Shown in pieces: positions 34,410 through 43,405 of a DNA stretch of 64,000 nucleotides. The notes under the pieces are model-generated. The model was given only the letters and a program-made list of their open reading frames with translations. It searched no databases and was not told the origin of the DNA. Where the stretch lies: contig JAWKNO010000003.1 in NCBI GenBank assembly GCA_041391665.1, forward strand, positions 1,116,001 to 1,180,000, in the 5' to 3' direction. This DNA is from Bacteroidia bacterium (GTDB taxonomy: Bacteria; Bacteroidota; Bacteroidia; J057). A program made the translations under genes and the position numbers. Within the stretch, counting starts at the first letter, position 1. The number at the start of each line of letters is the position of its first letter.

Positions 34410-35233
34410 TCCTGAAGTATGCGGTAAGGCTCATTCTCTTCTTCGCACTAACGATCCTTACGCAGGTAGGAGGTGTAGTTTATGTGCTAAATTTTTCGTT
34501 GTACAGGCTGATTGATAAAAAAATCGGCAAGCGCAGGAATCAGAGGCTTGGGAAAGTGGGGTCATTTATCCTGCTATATAGTCTGACCACATTTGCCGTT
34601 GTACCATTTATCGCCAAACCGCTGGGCAGGGTTCCTTTACCGCTGACTTCTACGCATCACCTTCGTCCACTGACCGTCTGGACATGCCTGCTCAACCGGC
34701 ATTATGTAAGGCCAGAACTCAGGACTATTGCATACGATGTGGCAGAAGCGATGAACCACAAGTACCCGGGAACCACAACCAATTATCTGGACGGGAATTT
34801 CCCTTTTATCAACCGGTTTCCCCTGATTCCACATCTGAGTCACAACGATGGAAAAAAGCTGGATCTTTCATTCTGTTACAATGATTCACATTCAGGTGAG
34901 GAGACCAACGATGCGCCGTCCTTTATCGGCTACGGTATTTGCGAAGAACCCGCCAGAGGAGAAGTCCATACTGCGGAAGATTGTGCAACCAAAGGATACT
35001 GGCAATACAGCATATTAGAAAGGCTTGTTCCGCAGGGCGGGAAAAAAGATTTTTCTTTCAACATCGGGAAAACCAGAGCTCTGGTAAGGCTTTTTGCCGG
35101 GCAGTCGGGTGTTGGGAAAATATTCATCGAACCACACCTCAAAACACGGCTGAATCTGACAAGCGAAAAGATCAGATTTCATGGATGTCACGCCGTAAGG
35201 CATGATGACCATATTCATGTTCAGTTGAAGTAA
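34394..35233 (+). CDS. Membrane-anchored LAS-type metallopeptidase-like protein
   Basis: 279 residues from GTG 34394, overlapping the PiT gene by 16 nt, so translation is probably coupled. Two N-terminal hydrophobic helices (about 8-35 and 56-76) are followed by an extracytoplasmic domain. HNDGKKLDLSF at 150-160 supplies the H-x6-D zinc-ligand motif, and RHDDHIHVQ near the C-terminus supplies the HxH motif. Both are typical of M15/M74 (MepA, VanX-like) murein peptidases. HLRPLTVWTCLLNRHYVRPE is a lineage-specific insert. Peptidoglycan as target is an inference. Confidence 0.7.
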   Translation: MAVFVVLKYAVRLILFFALTILTQVGGVVYVLNFSLYRLIDKKIGKRRNQRLGKVGSFILLYSLTTFAVVPFIAKPLGRVPLPLTSTHHLRPLTVWTCLLNRHYVRPELRTIAYDVAEAMNHKYPGTTTNYLDGNFPFINRFPLIPHLSHNDGKKLDLSFCYNDSHSGEETNDAPSFIGYGICEEPARGEVHTAEDCATKGYWQYSILERLVPQGGKKDFSFNIGKTRALVRLFAGQSGVGKIFIEPHLKTRLNLTSEKIRFHGCHAVRHDDHIHVQLK

Positions 35234-35239
35234 ACAGGG

Positions 35240-36217
35240 TTATGCTTCGCGTTTTACCAGCACGGGAATATCAGAGCCGGAAAGGCCTTCCAGCACCACA
35301 CTGCTTTTTGCATATTTAAAGGCAAATTCTATATCCCGGCCATTTCCCAATGCATCATAGAATGCCACGGCAAATTCAATAGCTACCTTATCTGGCACAG
35401 CGCGACTCATTCCGATAACATAGGGTACGTGCTTAATTATCGCTTCAGCCTGGTATTGGGAATAACACGCATTGAGGAATACACATTGGATATGTTCGCT
35501 AAACAATTCAAATAATCCGGCAAGGGCCTCTGCGGACACCATTTTGAGGGTTCCATCATTTCCTTCGAGAATGATTTCTCCCGAAACATTTTGATCGTCC
35601 CGCTGCGAATCCCCATGTTTTCCGGAATATTCAAACTTGCGAGTGCCCTTCTCGTCAGACTCTCCGCTTGATCCGGACTTCACGCCATGTCCGGAGAAGT
35701 GCACAATTTGAGGGGTTTCTTCAAGCATTGCCCGGGAGAGGTCTTTGGTTCTGACCGCCAGTCGTGATGAGAGTTTAAATTTATCACGGTTTGTAGCCCT
35801 GCGCAATCCTTCTTCAATGTCCCGATATTCCTTATCAAGCCGAAGCCGTCCCGTTTCACCGGGGTTGGATGCGAGAAATAATATTTTGGTTTGGGTGGTA
35901 ACTGTAGTTGTATTTGTCTGGGGTTGATTGACGGGTGTTTGCGAAGAAGTGTTAGTAGTACTTCCAGTACCCGATTTTATCTCATCGAGCAGACCGATCA
36001 GGCCATATACAATGCGCGATTTTTCTACACTGGACTCAGCGTAGGAAATCGTACCCATACGAACCTGGCGGTTGAGGCTGTTGAATCTGCCTTCCAGCAA
36101 GATCATGGATTGGGAGACATTATTTTCCAACGTCATGCCTCTCAATTTGTTAAAGGCTCCGGTGATATTATCCCGGCTGATCATCTCTCTTACTTCAGCT
36201 AAATCTTTATCATTCAT
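35240..36217 (-). CDS. EAD11-CHAT effector protein
   Basis: 325 residues from ATG 36217 (MNDKDLAEVREMISRDN). Residues 1-~85 match effector-associated domain 11 (SQSMILLEGRFNSLNRQVRM, GTISYAESSVEKSRI), a homotypic adaptor that recruits effectors to conflict-system receptors. A Thr/Gln/Asn-rich linker (~88-112) follows. The CHAT protease domain has H177 in IVHFSGHG and C251 in LNACYSQ. No receptor with a matching EAD was found in the window, so its sensor must be elsewhere. It is convergent with the LAS-type peptidase gene, 6 nt apart. Confidence 0.9.
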   Translation of the reverse strand: MNDKDLAEVREMISRDNITGAFNKLRGMTLENNVSQSMILLEGRFNSLNRQVRMGTISYAESSVEKSRIVYGLIGLLDEIKSGTGSTTNTSSQTPVNQPQTNTTTVTTQTKILFLASNPGETGRLRLDKEYRDIEEGLRRATNRDKFKLSSRLAVRTKDLSRAMLEETPQIVHFSGHGVKSGSSGESDEKGTRKFEYSGKHGDSQRDDQNVSGEIILEGNDGTLKMVSAEALAGLFELFSEHIQCVFLNACYSQYQAEAIIKHVPYVIGMSRAVPDKVAIEFAVAFYDALGNGRDIEFAFKYAKSSVVLEGLSGSDIPVLVKREA

Positions 36218-36301
36218 AGTCCCAAAATACACAGTGTAGAAGATTTTACAAATTAGCGTTTTTTTGCGTATGTCTGATAAAAATCACGACTTTATTTCTT
36301 T

Positions 36302-36665
36302 CGGAATTATAAACTTATTGGGACATAGAACAGACGTCGATCACAAAGAATCGCAAATGAGCGGAACTTATATGTTTGAAATGTAATGAACTGATCTCCG
36401 ATCAACATCGCTATGGTTCACGCATCTGCTAAGGCAGACAGGAAGGAATCGCAAAGTTTCGCAGAGGGTATTTTATAAAAGTGTAATCTCTGTGTTACTT
36501 TGCGTGGTACTCTGCGAAACTCTGCGTGAACCCTATGTTTCCTTGTCAAAGACAAACAATTACACGTAAAACGCAGATTTTCGCAAAGTACACGCAAAGT
36601 CCCGCAAAGGGATCTCCGTTCCTTCATTCGAAAAATCCCTTTATCCCTATTACTTAATCATTCCG
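36302..36665. repeat. Hairpin element, CGGAATTATAAAC ends
   Basis: The left end CGGAATTATAAACTTATTGG and the right end TTACTTAATCATTCCG (through 36665) are imperfect inverted repeats shared with 45761-46078 and 4498-6076. The interior is built of CGCAGAG, CGCAAAG and ACTCTGCG words that pair across the centre and contains TGATCTCCGATCAACATCGC (36392-36411), the motif common to all copies. No coding potential. The right end overlaps the stop codon of the next gene. Confidence 0.7.
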
Positions 36666-37179
36666 TTTCTTTTCGCAGTTTATGAAGCAGTTTTTTTCCC
36701 CGGGAAAGAAATCCCGCCGTTCCAAAAGGCATATGCGTCTCAATAATCAACATAAGCTCTGGTTTAAGTTCGGGCCAGGTATTGGAAATATTGTATAAGA
36801 CTGTCATAGCAAAAACCCGGATCGCAACTGGTACCTGCGGGGACTGAAGATAGGCATAACAGCGATCTGCCACCTCTCCCATCAGAGGTTCGGGTATATC
36901 GAGCGTTTCCATAAAACGAACCGTACACCGTATGACCGCATCGTGAACGGGGTTGTCGAGATTTTTGAGCATTTCAGGAAGATACGGAACGATGCGCTGA
37001 GGGTATTTTTCACCAACAATACTTACCACCCATGCTATACGCTGGCATTCTTTAGATTCTCCGTGAAAAAAAATGTTCATCATCTCAGCCACCCGCTGTG
37101 GATCATCGCCAATATAGTCGGCGACACGCCTCATCTGCTCCTTCGAGTGTTCCTGAAGTATTTCTTCTTTGATATCCAT
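36658..37179 (-). CDS. HEAT-like repeat protein
   Basis: 173 residues from ATG 37179 (MDIKEEILQEHSKEQM); an ATG 9 nt upstream is also possible. The protein is all-helical with HEAT-type units (RIVPYLPEMLKNLDNPVHDA, RCYAYLQSPQVPVAIRVFAM). This type of ~180-residue protein is common in Bacteroidota without known function. Its last two codons and stop lie inside the terminal repeat of the hairpin element 36302-36665, so the element has set the present C-terminus (...KETE). Confidence 0.75.
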   Translation of the reverse strand: MDIKEEILQEHSKEQMRRVADYIGDDPQRVAEMMNIFFHGESKECQRIAWVVSIVGEKYPQRIVPYLPEMLKNLDNPVHDAVIRCTVRFMETLDIPEPLMGEVADRCYAYLQSPQVPVAIRVFAMTVLYNISNTWPELKPELMLIIETHMPFGTAGFLSRGKKLLHKLRKETE

Positions 37180-37217
37180 AAGCAGCATTTTCGCCCTGCA
37201 ATATGGCAAAGAAATGT

Positions 37218-39386
37218 TTATTCTTTTACAAATTTTCTGGTTTCAACTAACCCTGAGCGGGTGTAAAAACTGATAAAATACAGCCCGCCGCTTAAGCCAG
37301 ATACATTCAGAGAAAGTCTTGAAACCGCAGTAGTTGGCATTAATACATCAGACTGCCGGAGCCTGCCGCTGAGATCTGTGATTTTGTACTGTACATCATC
37401 AAACATCCCAAAAGACAGATCAAAATTTATTTCTCCCCGGGTTGGATTAGGCCAAATCTGTGAGACAGCCATTCCACTTGCAAAAGTCACCTCTACCTGT
37501 GGCGAGTAGCTGCTGCCACCGTCAAAATCGACCTGACGGAGGCGATACACGTTTTTCCCGGGAAGGGGCGCATTATCATTAAATGAGTAGGCAATCGGTT
37601 CGGCGCTATTGCCATTACCATTTACCACACCTATTTCCGAAAACCCATTTACCTCAAGCCGCTCTACGGAAAAATAGTCGTTATTCAGTTCTCTGGCCGT
37701 TTTCCAGGTGAGGACTACCATATTTTGTTCAGCCTGCCCATTAAAGTAGGTTAGCTCGACAGGAAGAGTGGCACCAGCAGCAGAAAGTGCAGCGGCAGCG
37801 TTAAGGATGCCTGAACCAAATTTAGTTGTATCACCGTTGGGCGTTGTAGTAGATTTGATCAGGTTTCTGACCTGCGATTGCGATAGCGTCGGGTCATAAG
37901 ACAACAGTAGCGCTGCCACCCCGGAAGCTTGCGCACAAGCAGCCGAAGTGCCCCCAAACCATTTGGTATAGTTGACATCGGAGAAATCTAAGTTGGCGAT
38001 ATAATTGGCAGAGGTATTGTAGCCCATATCGCCCATACGATCCATTACCCGAATATTAGCGACATTGGTGGGAGAAGTGGGGGCGACAATGTCGAGTCCC
38101 GTACCATAGTTTGTATAACTAGGTCTTTGTTTTTTTTGCGTACAGGCGCCTACCGCCATTACAAAAGAAAGGTTTGCGGGATAACTCACACTGTCATTTC
38201 CAGAGTTGCCATTCGTGCCTTGTCCGGCAGAAAAAAAGATCGGACAACCTTTTCCATTGCGGCCGCGTGTTTTTGCACTGTCGAGGGCGGTTTCAATTGC
38301 GGGGATAAATCCGGGCGCGGCGGCAAAATCAAATACCCATGAGTTGTTGATCACATCGGCCCCATTTCTCCAGGCCCAGTCGATACCATCGGCAATTTCA
38401 GAGATCGTACTTGTCCCGTCGATGAAGATATGAACGGGAAGAATCTTCACAGAGGGCGCGATTCCATTTCCGCCAAGGTTGTTGTGAGAGGCGGCAATAA
38501 TACCGGAAATAGCCTGTCCGTGTGCATCTTCGGCAAACTCCTGCGCTCCGACACCATTGAGCGGATCAGAGGTGGTATAACCTGTCAATACACGTGAATT
38601 TCCATCTCCATCTTCCAGATCCTCATGGGCCTCCACGCCCTCATCAATCACTGCGACATTAATATCAGGACTACCGAGCGAAGGCAGGAGATTCCAGGCC
38701 TCAGGCGCATCGATATCGACATCACTGGTAGAGTTGCCTTCGACAAACTGCCCGGTATTGTTGAGGTAAAACTGGTCTGCATAAAAAAGACCGGCTGGTG
38801 GCGTGTACATACCATAAGGCACAATGAAAAAATCAGGGTGGCAAAGTGCCATCATTCCGCTTTCGTATAGCTCATTGGCGAGAGGTAACACATCGTCAGT
38901 ATTGGCTATTTCCAACAGATCCCAGCCTCCGGCTGTACGGAGTTGTTGTACCCCCGGGTAGCGGGTGATGATTTTGTCAAATAATGGCTGGCTGAATTCG
39001 CTGTTTGCCCGGTAAACAATCTTGCGGCTAAGCCACATTTTTGCCCCATTTGAAGCGTTCATGGCCCAGGTTGCATTTTTGATGAGCGAATGATCCATCT
39101 GCAACTCCTCTGCCATGGCAAGCGGCGTGCGATCCATGGAGCGGCTAAACTCCACCACAACGTGGTCGGAGATACGGCCATTCATATCTAAGATCTTCTC
39201 AATATCCGGATGGGATATGCGAAACGTTTCGTCCAGCCTGACGGGCTTATGGAAATATATACACAGGGATTGTTTGTTTTCGACCATATTAACCACACCT
39301 GCTCCCGACCAGAAATACATATCCTGTGCGTATGCTTTCGACAGAAACAAAGCAGATAACAAAACAACTCTGAAAAAGGTACTCAT
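37218..39386 (-). CDS. S8 subtilisin-like serine protease, T9SS cargo
   Basis: 722 residues. A signal peptide (to about 20) and a ~200-residue propeptide-like region precede the catalytic domain. The triad is D248 in VAVIDEGVE (DEG in place of the usual DTG/DSG), H289 in EDAHGQAISG and S481 in FGGTSAACAQASGV. Oxyanion Asn is within NNSWVF. After residue ~545 comes a T9SS-associated linker beginning LPVELTYFNGQAEQNMVVLT, then a type A sorting domain (IWPNPTRGEINFDLS ... GGLYFISF ... KFVKE). It is an exported endopeptidase. Own transcript. Confidence 0.93.
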   Translation of the reverse strand: MSTFFRVVLLSALFLSKAYAQDMYFWSGAGVVNMVENKQSLCIYFHKPVRLDETFRISHPDIEKILDMNGRISDHVVVEFSRSMDRTPLAMAEELQMDHSLIKNATWAMNASNGAKMWLSRKIVYRANSEFSQPLFDKIITRYPGVQQLRTAGGWDLLEIANTDDVLPLANELYESGMMALCHPDFFIVPYGMYTPPAGLFYADQFYLNNTGQFVEGNSTSDVDIDAPEAWNLLPSLGSPDINVAVIDEGVEAHEDLEDGDGNSRVLTGYTTSDPLNGVGAQEFAEDAHGQAISGIIAASHNNLGGNGIAPSVKILPVHIFIDGTSTISEIADGIDWAWRNGADVINNSWVFDFAAAPGFIPAIETALDSAKTRGRNGKGCPIFFSAGQGTNGNSGNDSVSYPANLSFVMAVGACTQKKQRPSYTNYGTGLDIVAPTSPTNVANIRVMDRMGDMGYNTSANYIANLDFSDVNYTKWFGGTSAACAQASGVAALLLSYDPTLSQSQVRNLIKSTTTPNGDTTKFGSGILNAAAALSAAGATLPVELTYFNGQAEQNMVVLTWKTARELNNDYFSVERLEVNGFSEIGVVNGNGNSAEPIAYSFNDNAPLPGKNVYRLRQVDFDGGSSYSPQVEVTFASGMAVSQIWPNPTRGEINFDLSFGMFDDVQYKITDLSGRLRQSDVLMPTTAVSRLSLNVSGLSGGLYFISFYTRSGLVETRKFVKE

Positions 39387-39560
39387 TTGTGCATGGTTTT
39401 CATTGATATTTCACATGCTATATTACGCAGAAAAACCTGACACAGATGCTGCAAATCGCTGAACGGTATATAATTGCGCCCCATCTGATGCAGGCTTCCA
39501 TAGGTGGATATTCCACCCGTTCTTATTGTGCCTGGCATGCTTAAATCCGGAAATTATTTT

Positions 39561-40565
39561 TCAGCCATCGGTTAACCCCTTATTCATTTTCCTGAGTTCA
39601 TTTAATCTGAGCATCTGATTTAAGTGGGGATCCCAAACTTTTACCTGAAAACAGTGATAAATGTCCCGGGGGTTCAACGATGTCCTTTTTACCACATCAA
39701 ACTCGGAGAAATTTTTATGAGCTTCGGGAAGTCGATAAAACGGAATAAGGGCATTGAGATGGTGGATATGATGATAACCGATATTGCCGGTAAACCATCG
39801 CATCACACGATTCATTTTCATATAGCTGGTAGAATGAAGCGCGGCATCATGATAACTCCAGTTTTCTTTATTTTCAAAAGTAACTCCGGGGAAATTGTGT
39901 TGTGCATAAAACAAATACGCGCCTATCGCACTGGATATAAGTGCAGGGATCATGAATGAGAACCAGAATGTGGCCCATCCGGCAATCACAATAAAGCTTA
40001 TCCCTATTCCATGATGAACAACCAGGGCAATTGCTGAATCCCAGTGTTTTTTTGGATTTCTAATCAATGAGAGCACGCACATTCCAAACCAAAAAGCAAA
40101 AATATAACCAAATAAAATCGTCAGCGGATGGCGGATAAATAAATACCGGGCTTGTTCGAATTTTGAAAGCTTATTGAACTGCGCGGTCGTATAAACAGGG
40201 AAAGACCCAATACTGGAACTAAAGAGTTTGGAATTATGCTTATGGTGGTAGTCGTGCGAACGACGCCAAATACTGGGAGGGTTGAGCGTATAATATCCAA
40301 AGAAGCTAAAAATGACTTTTGCGGCTGTACTTTTTTTGAGGATCGCCTTGTGAAGAAAGTCATGATACATGGCAAATAGCCGGACGAGTAACAATGCAAT
40401 GAACAGGCTTAATCCCAGTCTGATCATTGGATGAAAAGAAAACGTCGAAGCCGTAATTGCGGCCAGCACCAGACATAGTGTGGAGATAAGATAAGTCCAG
40501 CTTTTACTCCGGTCCTCTTTCGCAAAAGGCTTAGTCGCCAATATTAATTCTTTCCCTTTCAGCAT
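39561..40565 (-). CDS. Membrane fatty acid desaturase
   Basis: 334 residues from ATG 40565. The three histidine boxes that hold the di-iron centre are present: HDFLH, HDYHH (after RRS) and HHIHH in GYHHIHHLNALIPFYRLPEA. About four to six membrane segments surround them. It introduces a double bond, or hydroxylates, an acyl chain in the membrane. It follows a lipid A-type acyltransferase gene with a 7-nt gap, so both probably modify the same lipid. Confidence 0.92.
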   Translation of the reverse strand: MLKGKELILATKPFAKEDRSKSWTYLISTLCLVLAAITASTFSFHPMIRLGLSLFIALLLVRLFAMYHDFLHKAILKKSTAAKVIFSFFGYYTLNPPSIWRRSHDYHHKHNSKLFSSSIGSFPVYTTAQFNKLSKFEQARYLFIRHPLTILFGYIFAFWFGMCVLSLIRNPKKHWDSAIALVVHHGIGISFIVIAGWATFWFSFMIPALISSAIGAYLFYAQHNFPGVTFENKENWSYHDAALHSTSYMKMNRVMRWFTGNIGYHHIHHLNALIPFYRLPEAHKNFSEFDVVKRTSLNPRDIYHCFQVKVWDPHLNQMLRLNELRKMNKGLTDG

Positions 40566-40572
40566 CTGATTC

Positions 40573-41451
40573 CTAATTCGTTTGCGGTTGTCGCTTGTGT
40601 TTCCATCGTCTATGGGTCCATAGCCATGACTCTGGTAATTGCCTGATGTCCCGCTCAAGTTTTTTTGTAAATCTCGCTACAATTTCTTCCGGATCAACCT
40701 CTTTTGAAATGGCACTCAATTCCTCCAAATGGATGCTATAGTATCCTCGCTTTACTCGTTTTACGGAAGCATATACTACCGGGTAGTTAAATTTGTTCGC
40801 AATTTTTCCGGTTCCGGTAAATACCGGCGTGTCCTGATTGAGAAAATCCATCCAATAGGCACCATTGGGCGAAGGTGTTTGGTCTGCGATAAATGCAGTT
40901 GCGGTTATTTTTTCCTTGTTGTCAATCATTCCCCGGAGTGTGCCTTTCATGGAGTACAAACCATTACCCAGTCGGGTACGCATTTTATACATCAGTTGGT
41001 CAAAGTATTTGTTGTGCAGCGGGTGGTAAACGATGTAAAGTTTATGGAGCGGCTCCAAAGCGAAACGTGCGCCTCCGAGCTCCCAGTTTCCATAATGTCC
41101 CATCACGATAATAATGCTCTGCCCACGATTGAAGTAATGTTGAAATATGGCGGTATCTTCAAATATGACTCTTTTTTTTAGTTCCTGAGGGGAAATACTC
41201 AGCGATTTTATCGTTTCGAGCGCCAGGTCGAAGAAATATTTGTAGAATTTGATTTGTATCTGTTTTCGTTCTGCATCGCTTTTTTCAGGAAACGAATTTT
41301 TGAGGTTCAGCGAAACCACTTTCTTTCTGTAACCTACTAATCTGTACAAAATGAAAAAGAGAAAATCTGAGAGCCTGTAGATGAACCAGAATGGCAGTAC
41401 CGAAATCAAATAAATAAAAGGAAGAGATAAATAGTAAATAATTGCTTTCAT
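40573..41451 (-). CDS. Lysophospholipid/lipid A acyltransferase (LpxL/HtrB-like)
   Basis: 292 residues with an N-terminal membrane anchor. The acyltransferase HX4E motif is GHYGNWE, followed by the usual VYHPLHNKYFDQLMYKMRTR segment and ADQTPSPNGAYWMDFLNQDT. WLWTHRRWK closes the protein, typical for the family. It transfers an acyl chain to lipid A or a related lipid at the inner membrane. It is transcribed ahead of the desaturase gene. Confidence 0.93.
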   Translation of the reverse strand: MKAIIYYLSLPFIYLISVLPFWFIYRLSDFLFFILYRLVGYRKKVVSLNLKNSFPEKSDAERKQIQIKFYKYFFDLALETIKSLSISPQELKKRVIFEDTAIFQHYFNRGQSIIIVMGHYGNWELGGARFALEPLHKLYIVYHPLHNKYFDQLMYKMRTRLGNGLYSMKGTLRGMIDNKEKITATAFIADQTPSPNGAYWMDFLNQDTPVFTGTGKIANKFNYPVVYASVKRVKRGYYSIHLEELSAISKEVDPEEIVARFTKKLERDIRQLPESWLWTHRRWKHKRQPQTN

Positions 41452-41718
41452 CTAAAGGGAACTAAATCAGTTTAAATGTGCCTTTTTACACCCAAAATGA
41501 GACGATAATATTTCCCATCAAAGCACAACGCTGCAAATTTAAGCAAAACTGTAATACGAAGTGCGGATCCTTCACTTGGTCAGGCAGCCTTAAGAAGCTG
41601 TTAAAAAATGCCGACAGCATTATTGATGTCAATGTACTGGAAGATCCAACCTACAAGGTCGTTGTCGACAATATTTAAGTTATAGGATAGATTTCTTGCG
41701 CCAATGTTGAAATTCGTC

Positions 41719-42207
41719 TTATTTGTTTCTGAGGTTTTTAATAAGTCTGCTGAAAATGTGGATATGACTTAGAAAGGTTGTTAACCCATATGTGACAAAC
41801 ATTAACCAGATAAAACCTAAGTCGTGATCGTAGAGTTTCAAGCCGAAAAACTGTGGAAATGCAGTAAGCAGATCTAAAAATCCAACTACGTTAAATACCC
41901 ATACCAGGGGAATGGCGAATTTCCATTTGTTCTTTAATGCAATAGCAGCAATGATGGCAAGAATCGCTGTGGTCATATCCCAAATACCCACTGTGTTGAG
42001 GAATTCACTGGGAAATCCTCCATAAAACTGCTCCTTGGCCATAAAGGATAAACCCAGATATCGGAAAGTATTTAGAAATACGAAAGGCAGAAGCGCATCA
42101 TGAATGGAAAGGTTTGCGATTCGAGGTTTAATCCACCAATTGAATCCCAGGATAATACTGATCGTACCGATGATTGCCTGTAAATTGATTATTAAAAAAT
42201 TGTCCAT
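41719..42207 (-). CDS. Small membrane protein of unknown function
   Basis: 162 residues with about five hydrophobic segments (LQAIIGTISIILGFNWWI, LPFVFLNTFRYLGLSF, AILAIIAAIALKNKWK, FAIPLVWVFNVVGFLDLL, GFIWLMFVTYGLTTFL). No named family was recognised; the texture resembles small integral membrane proteins found with ECF-sigma or DUF4345 genes. It is last in a minus-strand group (43406 to 41719), with a 19-nt gap after the previous gene. The 267 nt downstream to 41451 hold no supported gene. Confidence 0.75.
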   Translation of the reverse strand: MDNFLIINLQAIIGTISIILGFNWWIKPRIANLSIHDALLPFVFLNTFRYLGLSFMAKEQFYGGFPSEFLNTVGIWDMTTAILAIIAAIALKNKWKFAIPLVWVFNVVGFLDLLTAFPQFFGLKLYDHDLGFIWLMFVTYGLTTFLSHIHIFSRLIKNLRNK

Positions 42208-42225
42208 GATAGTTATTTATTAGGT

Positions 42226-42684
42226 TTAGTTATTGTTTGAAAGTTGAAATGCTTTAATCGCATACACTGCTGAGACGATAGCTACTGCCACGCGTATCCA
42301 ATGGAAAATCACCCAGCCTTGCAGTTTGCTTGTAGCTTCAGCTGCACTGAATTTCAACGCCATAAAATCCAGATTCAGCGGCAGATGATAGGCCACGGTT
42401 TGGATATTGATAAGCAGCAAGGCTGCAAAAGCAAAAAGCCAATACTGTCTTGCTGGTTTATTTTCTTTATTGAGAAAAACCAGCCACAGCGTAGCGATAA
42501 ATGCGGGCAATAATGTGGCCGCTGTAGGACCCAGCAAAAGCGGAAAATCCACTTTGAAGGATTCCATGAAAGCCATGGGGTCTAAGGACTGCCAGTGAAT
42601 AGCGTAGCTAAGACCGATGTTGATCATGTTGCCAGCAAAAGCACCAATGCCGATTATAGCGATATAGGGCAGTATTTTTTTCAT
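42226..42684 (-). CDS. DUF1772-like membrane protein
   Basis: 152 residues with four membrane helices. IGAFAGNMINIGLSYAIHWQ then SLDPMAFMESFKVDFPLLLG, a middle helix with LPAFIATLWLVFL and a tail WVIFHWIRVAVAIVSAVYAI fit the DUF1772 (anthrone-oxygenase-like) pattern of an N-terminal FAG/G segment and a C-terminal W-x-R helix. Biochemical role unknown. A shorter partial relative lies immediately upstream (42698-42958). Confidence 0.72.
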   Translation of the reverse strand: MKKILPYIAIIGIGAFAGNMINIGLSYAIHWQSLDPMAFMESFKVDFPLLLGPTAATLLPAFIATLWLVFLNKENKPARQYWLFAFAALLLINIQTVAYHLPLNLDFMALKFSAAEATSKLQGWVIFHWIRVAVAIVSAVYAIKAFQLSNNN

Positions 42685-42697
42685 TTTGGGGTGTTAG

Positions 42698-42958
42698 TTA
42701 AATGGTTGTTTGAAATCTGACGACCAGCACAATCGTCGAAACCAACGCAGGTAACAGCATCAAAACAGTGGGCAGAATGAAGTAGGGAAATTCTGCCGAA
42801 AAAACTTCCATAAATGCAACGGGATCCAGGGTCTTCCAGAATATCCCAAACCCTAAACCCATGGCGAGGTAGCCATGATCTAAAAACTTGCAGGCTAGAG
42901 AAAGGCCGATACCGGAACCACCGCCGGTGATCAACACTATTTGTTCTGCTTGGTTCAT
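42698..42958 (-). pseudogene. Chimeric remnant: SDR N-terminus joined to DUF1772 fragment
   Basis: The 86-residue frame starts like a short-chain dehydrogenase: MNQAEQIVLITGGGSGIGLS through FLDHGYLA, holding the whole TGGGSGIG nucleotide loop and first helix. It then continues as a DUF1772-type membrane segment, FWKTLDPVAFMEVFSAEFPY and LPTVLMLLPALVSTIVLVV, which parallels SLDPMAFMESFKVDFP of the neighbour. An in-frame deletion joining two formerly adjacent genes explains this best. The product could be made but is unlikely to keep either activity. Confidence 0.7.
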
Positions 42959-42970
42959 TTGAAATTTATT

Positions 42971-43339
42971 TTAGAGTGAGCCTGTATGTAATAGCCGGGT
43001 ATGCATCCAAAGCATGAGTGAGGTTGGTACCAATTCTATTAAAATGCCAAAAATCATAAATGGAGTGGCTGGGTAATACCTGAGTCCATAGGTTCTGACA
43101 AGCCCGCCGATAAACACGGCAATCATCAAAAACCGAAACAGGGCAATTTCCGAAGGATGCCATGCGACATAAAAAAATGCCAGGGACATGGAAGCCCAAA
43201 TGGCTGCAACAAACCGATGATTGTTGTCCTGTACCGGAGATATCGTGGAAGGATCAAATGAAGCAGCTATGCCCAGGGATCCGGTCCCAAGAGCGATAAT
43301 GCCGTACAAAACCAAGCAAATGCGAATGAATAAAAGCAT
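42971..43339 (-). CDS. DUF4345-like membrane protein
   Basis: 122 residues with four membrane helices. NHRFVAAIWASMSLAFFYVA and FLMIAVFIGGLVRTYGLRYY (the family's F-x-G-G-x-x-R motif) plus a C-terminal P-x-x-x-x-x-M helix are typical of DUF4345. Function unknown. Its ATG lies three bases after a hairpin (43343-43376) that separates it from the sigma factor gene. Confidence 0.75.
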   Translation of the reverse strand: MLLFIRICLVLYGIIALGTGSLGIAASFDPSTISPVQDNNHRFVAAIWASMSLAFFYVAWHPSEIALFRFLMIAVFIGGLVRTYGLRYYPATPFMIFGILIELVPTSLMLWMHTRLLHTGSL

Positions 43340-43342
43340 GAT

Positions 43343-43376
43343 AAAACCTCTCTTTTCTTCTTAGACAAGAGGTTTT
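43343..43376 (-). terminator. Hairpin between sigma gene and DUF4345 gene
   Basis: AAAACCTCT (43343-43351) and AGAGGTTTT (43368-43376) form a perfect 9-bp stem with a 16-nt loop. On the minus strand it ends in TTTTATC and then the ATG of the next gene. It looks like a bidirectional intrinsic terminator, but lying directly at the start codon it could also act as a translational or transcriptional attenuator. Confidence 0.55.
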
Positions 43377-43405
43377 AGGATGTGTGAAGACTTTTTGGGA
43401 AAAAA

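Noticed and set aside
41478..41678. A 66-codon frame ending SIIDVNVLEDPTYKVVVDNI
   Set aside because: The end looks protein-like and could be a remnant of a small domain, but the front (with its cysteines) is in a promoter-like gap and no family fits. Not enough for a feature.
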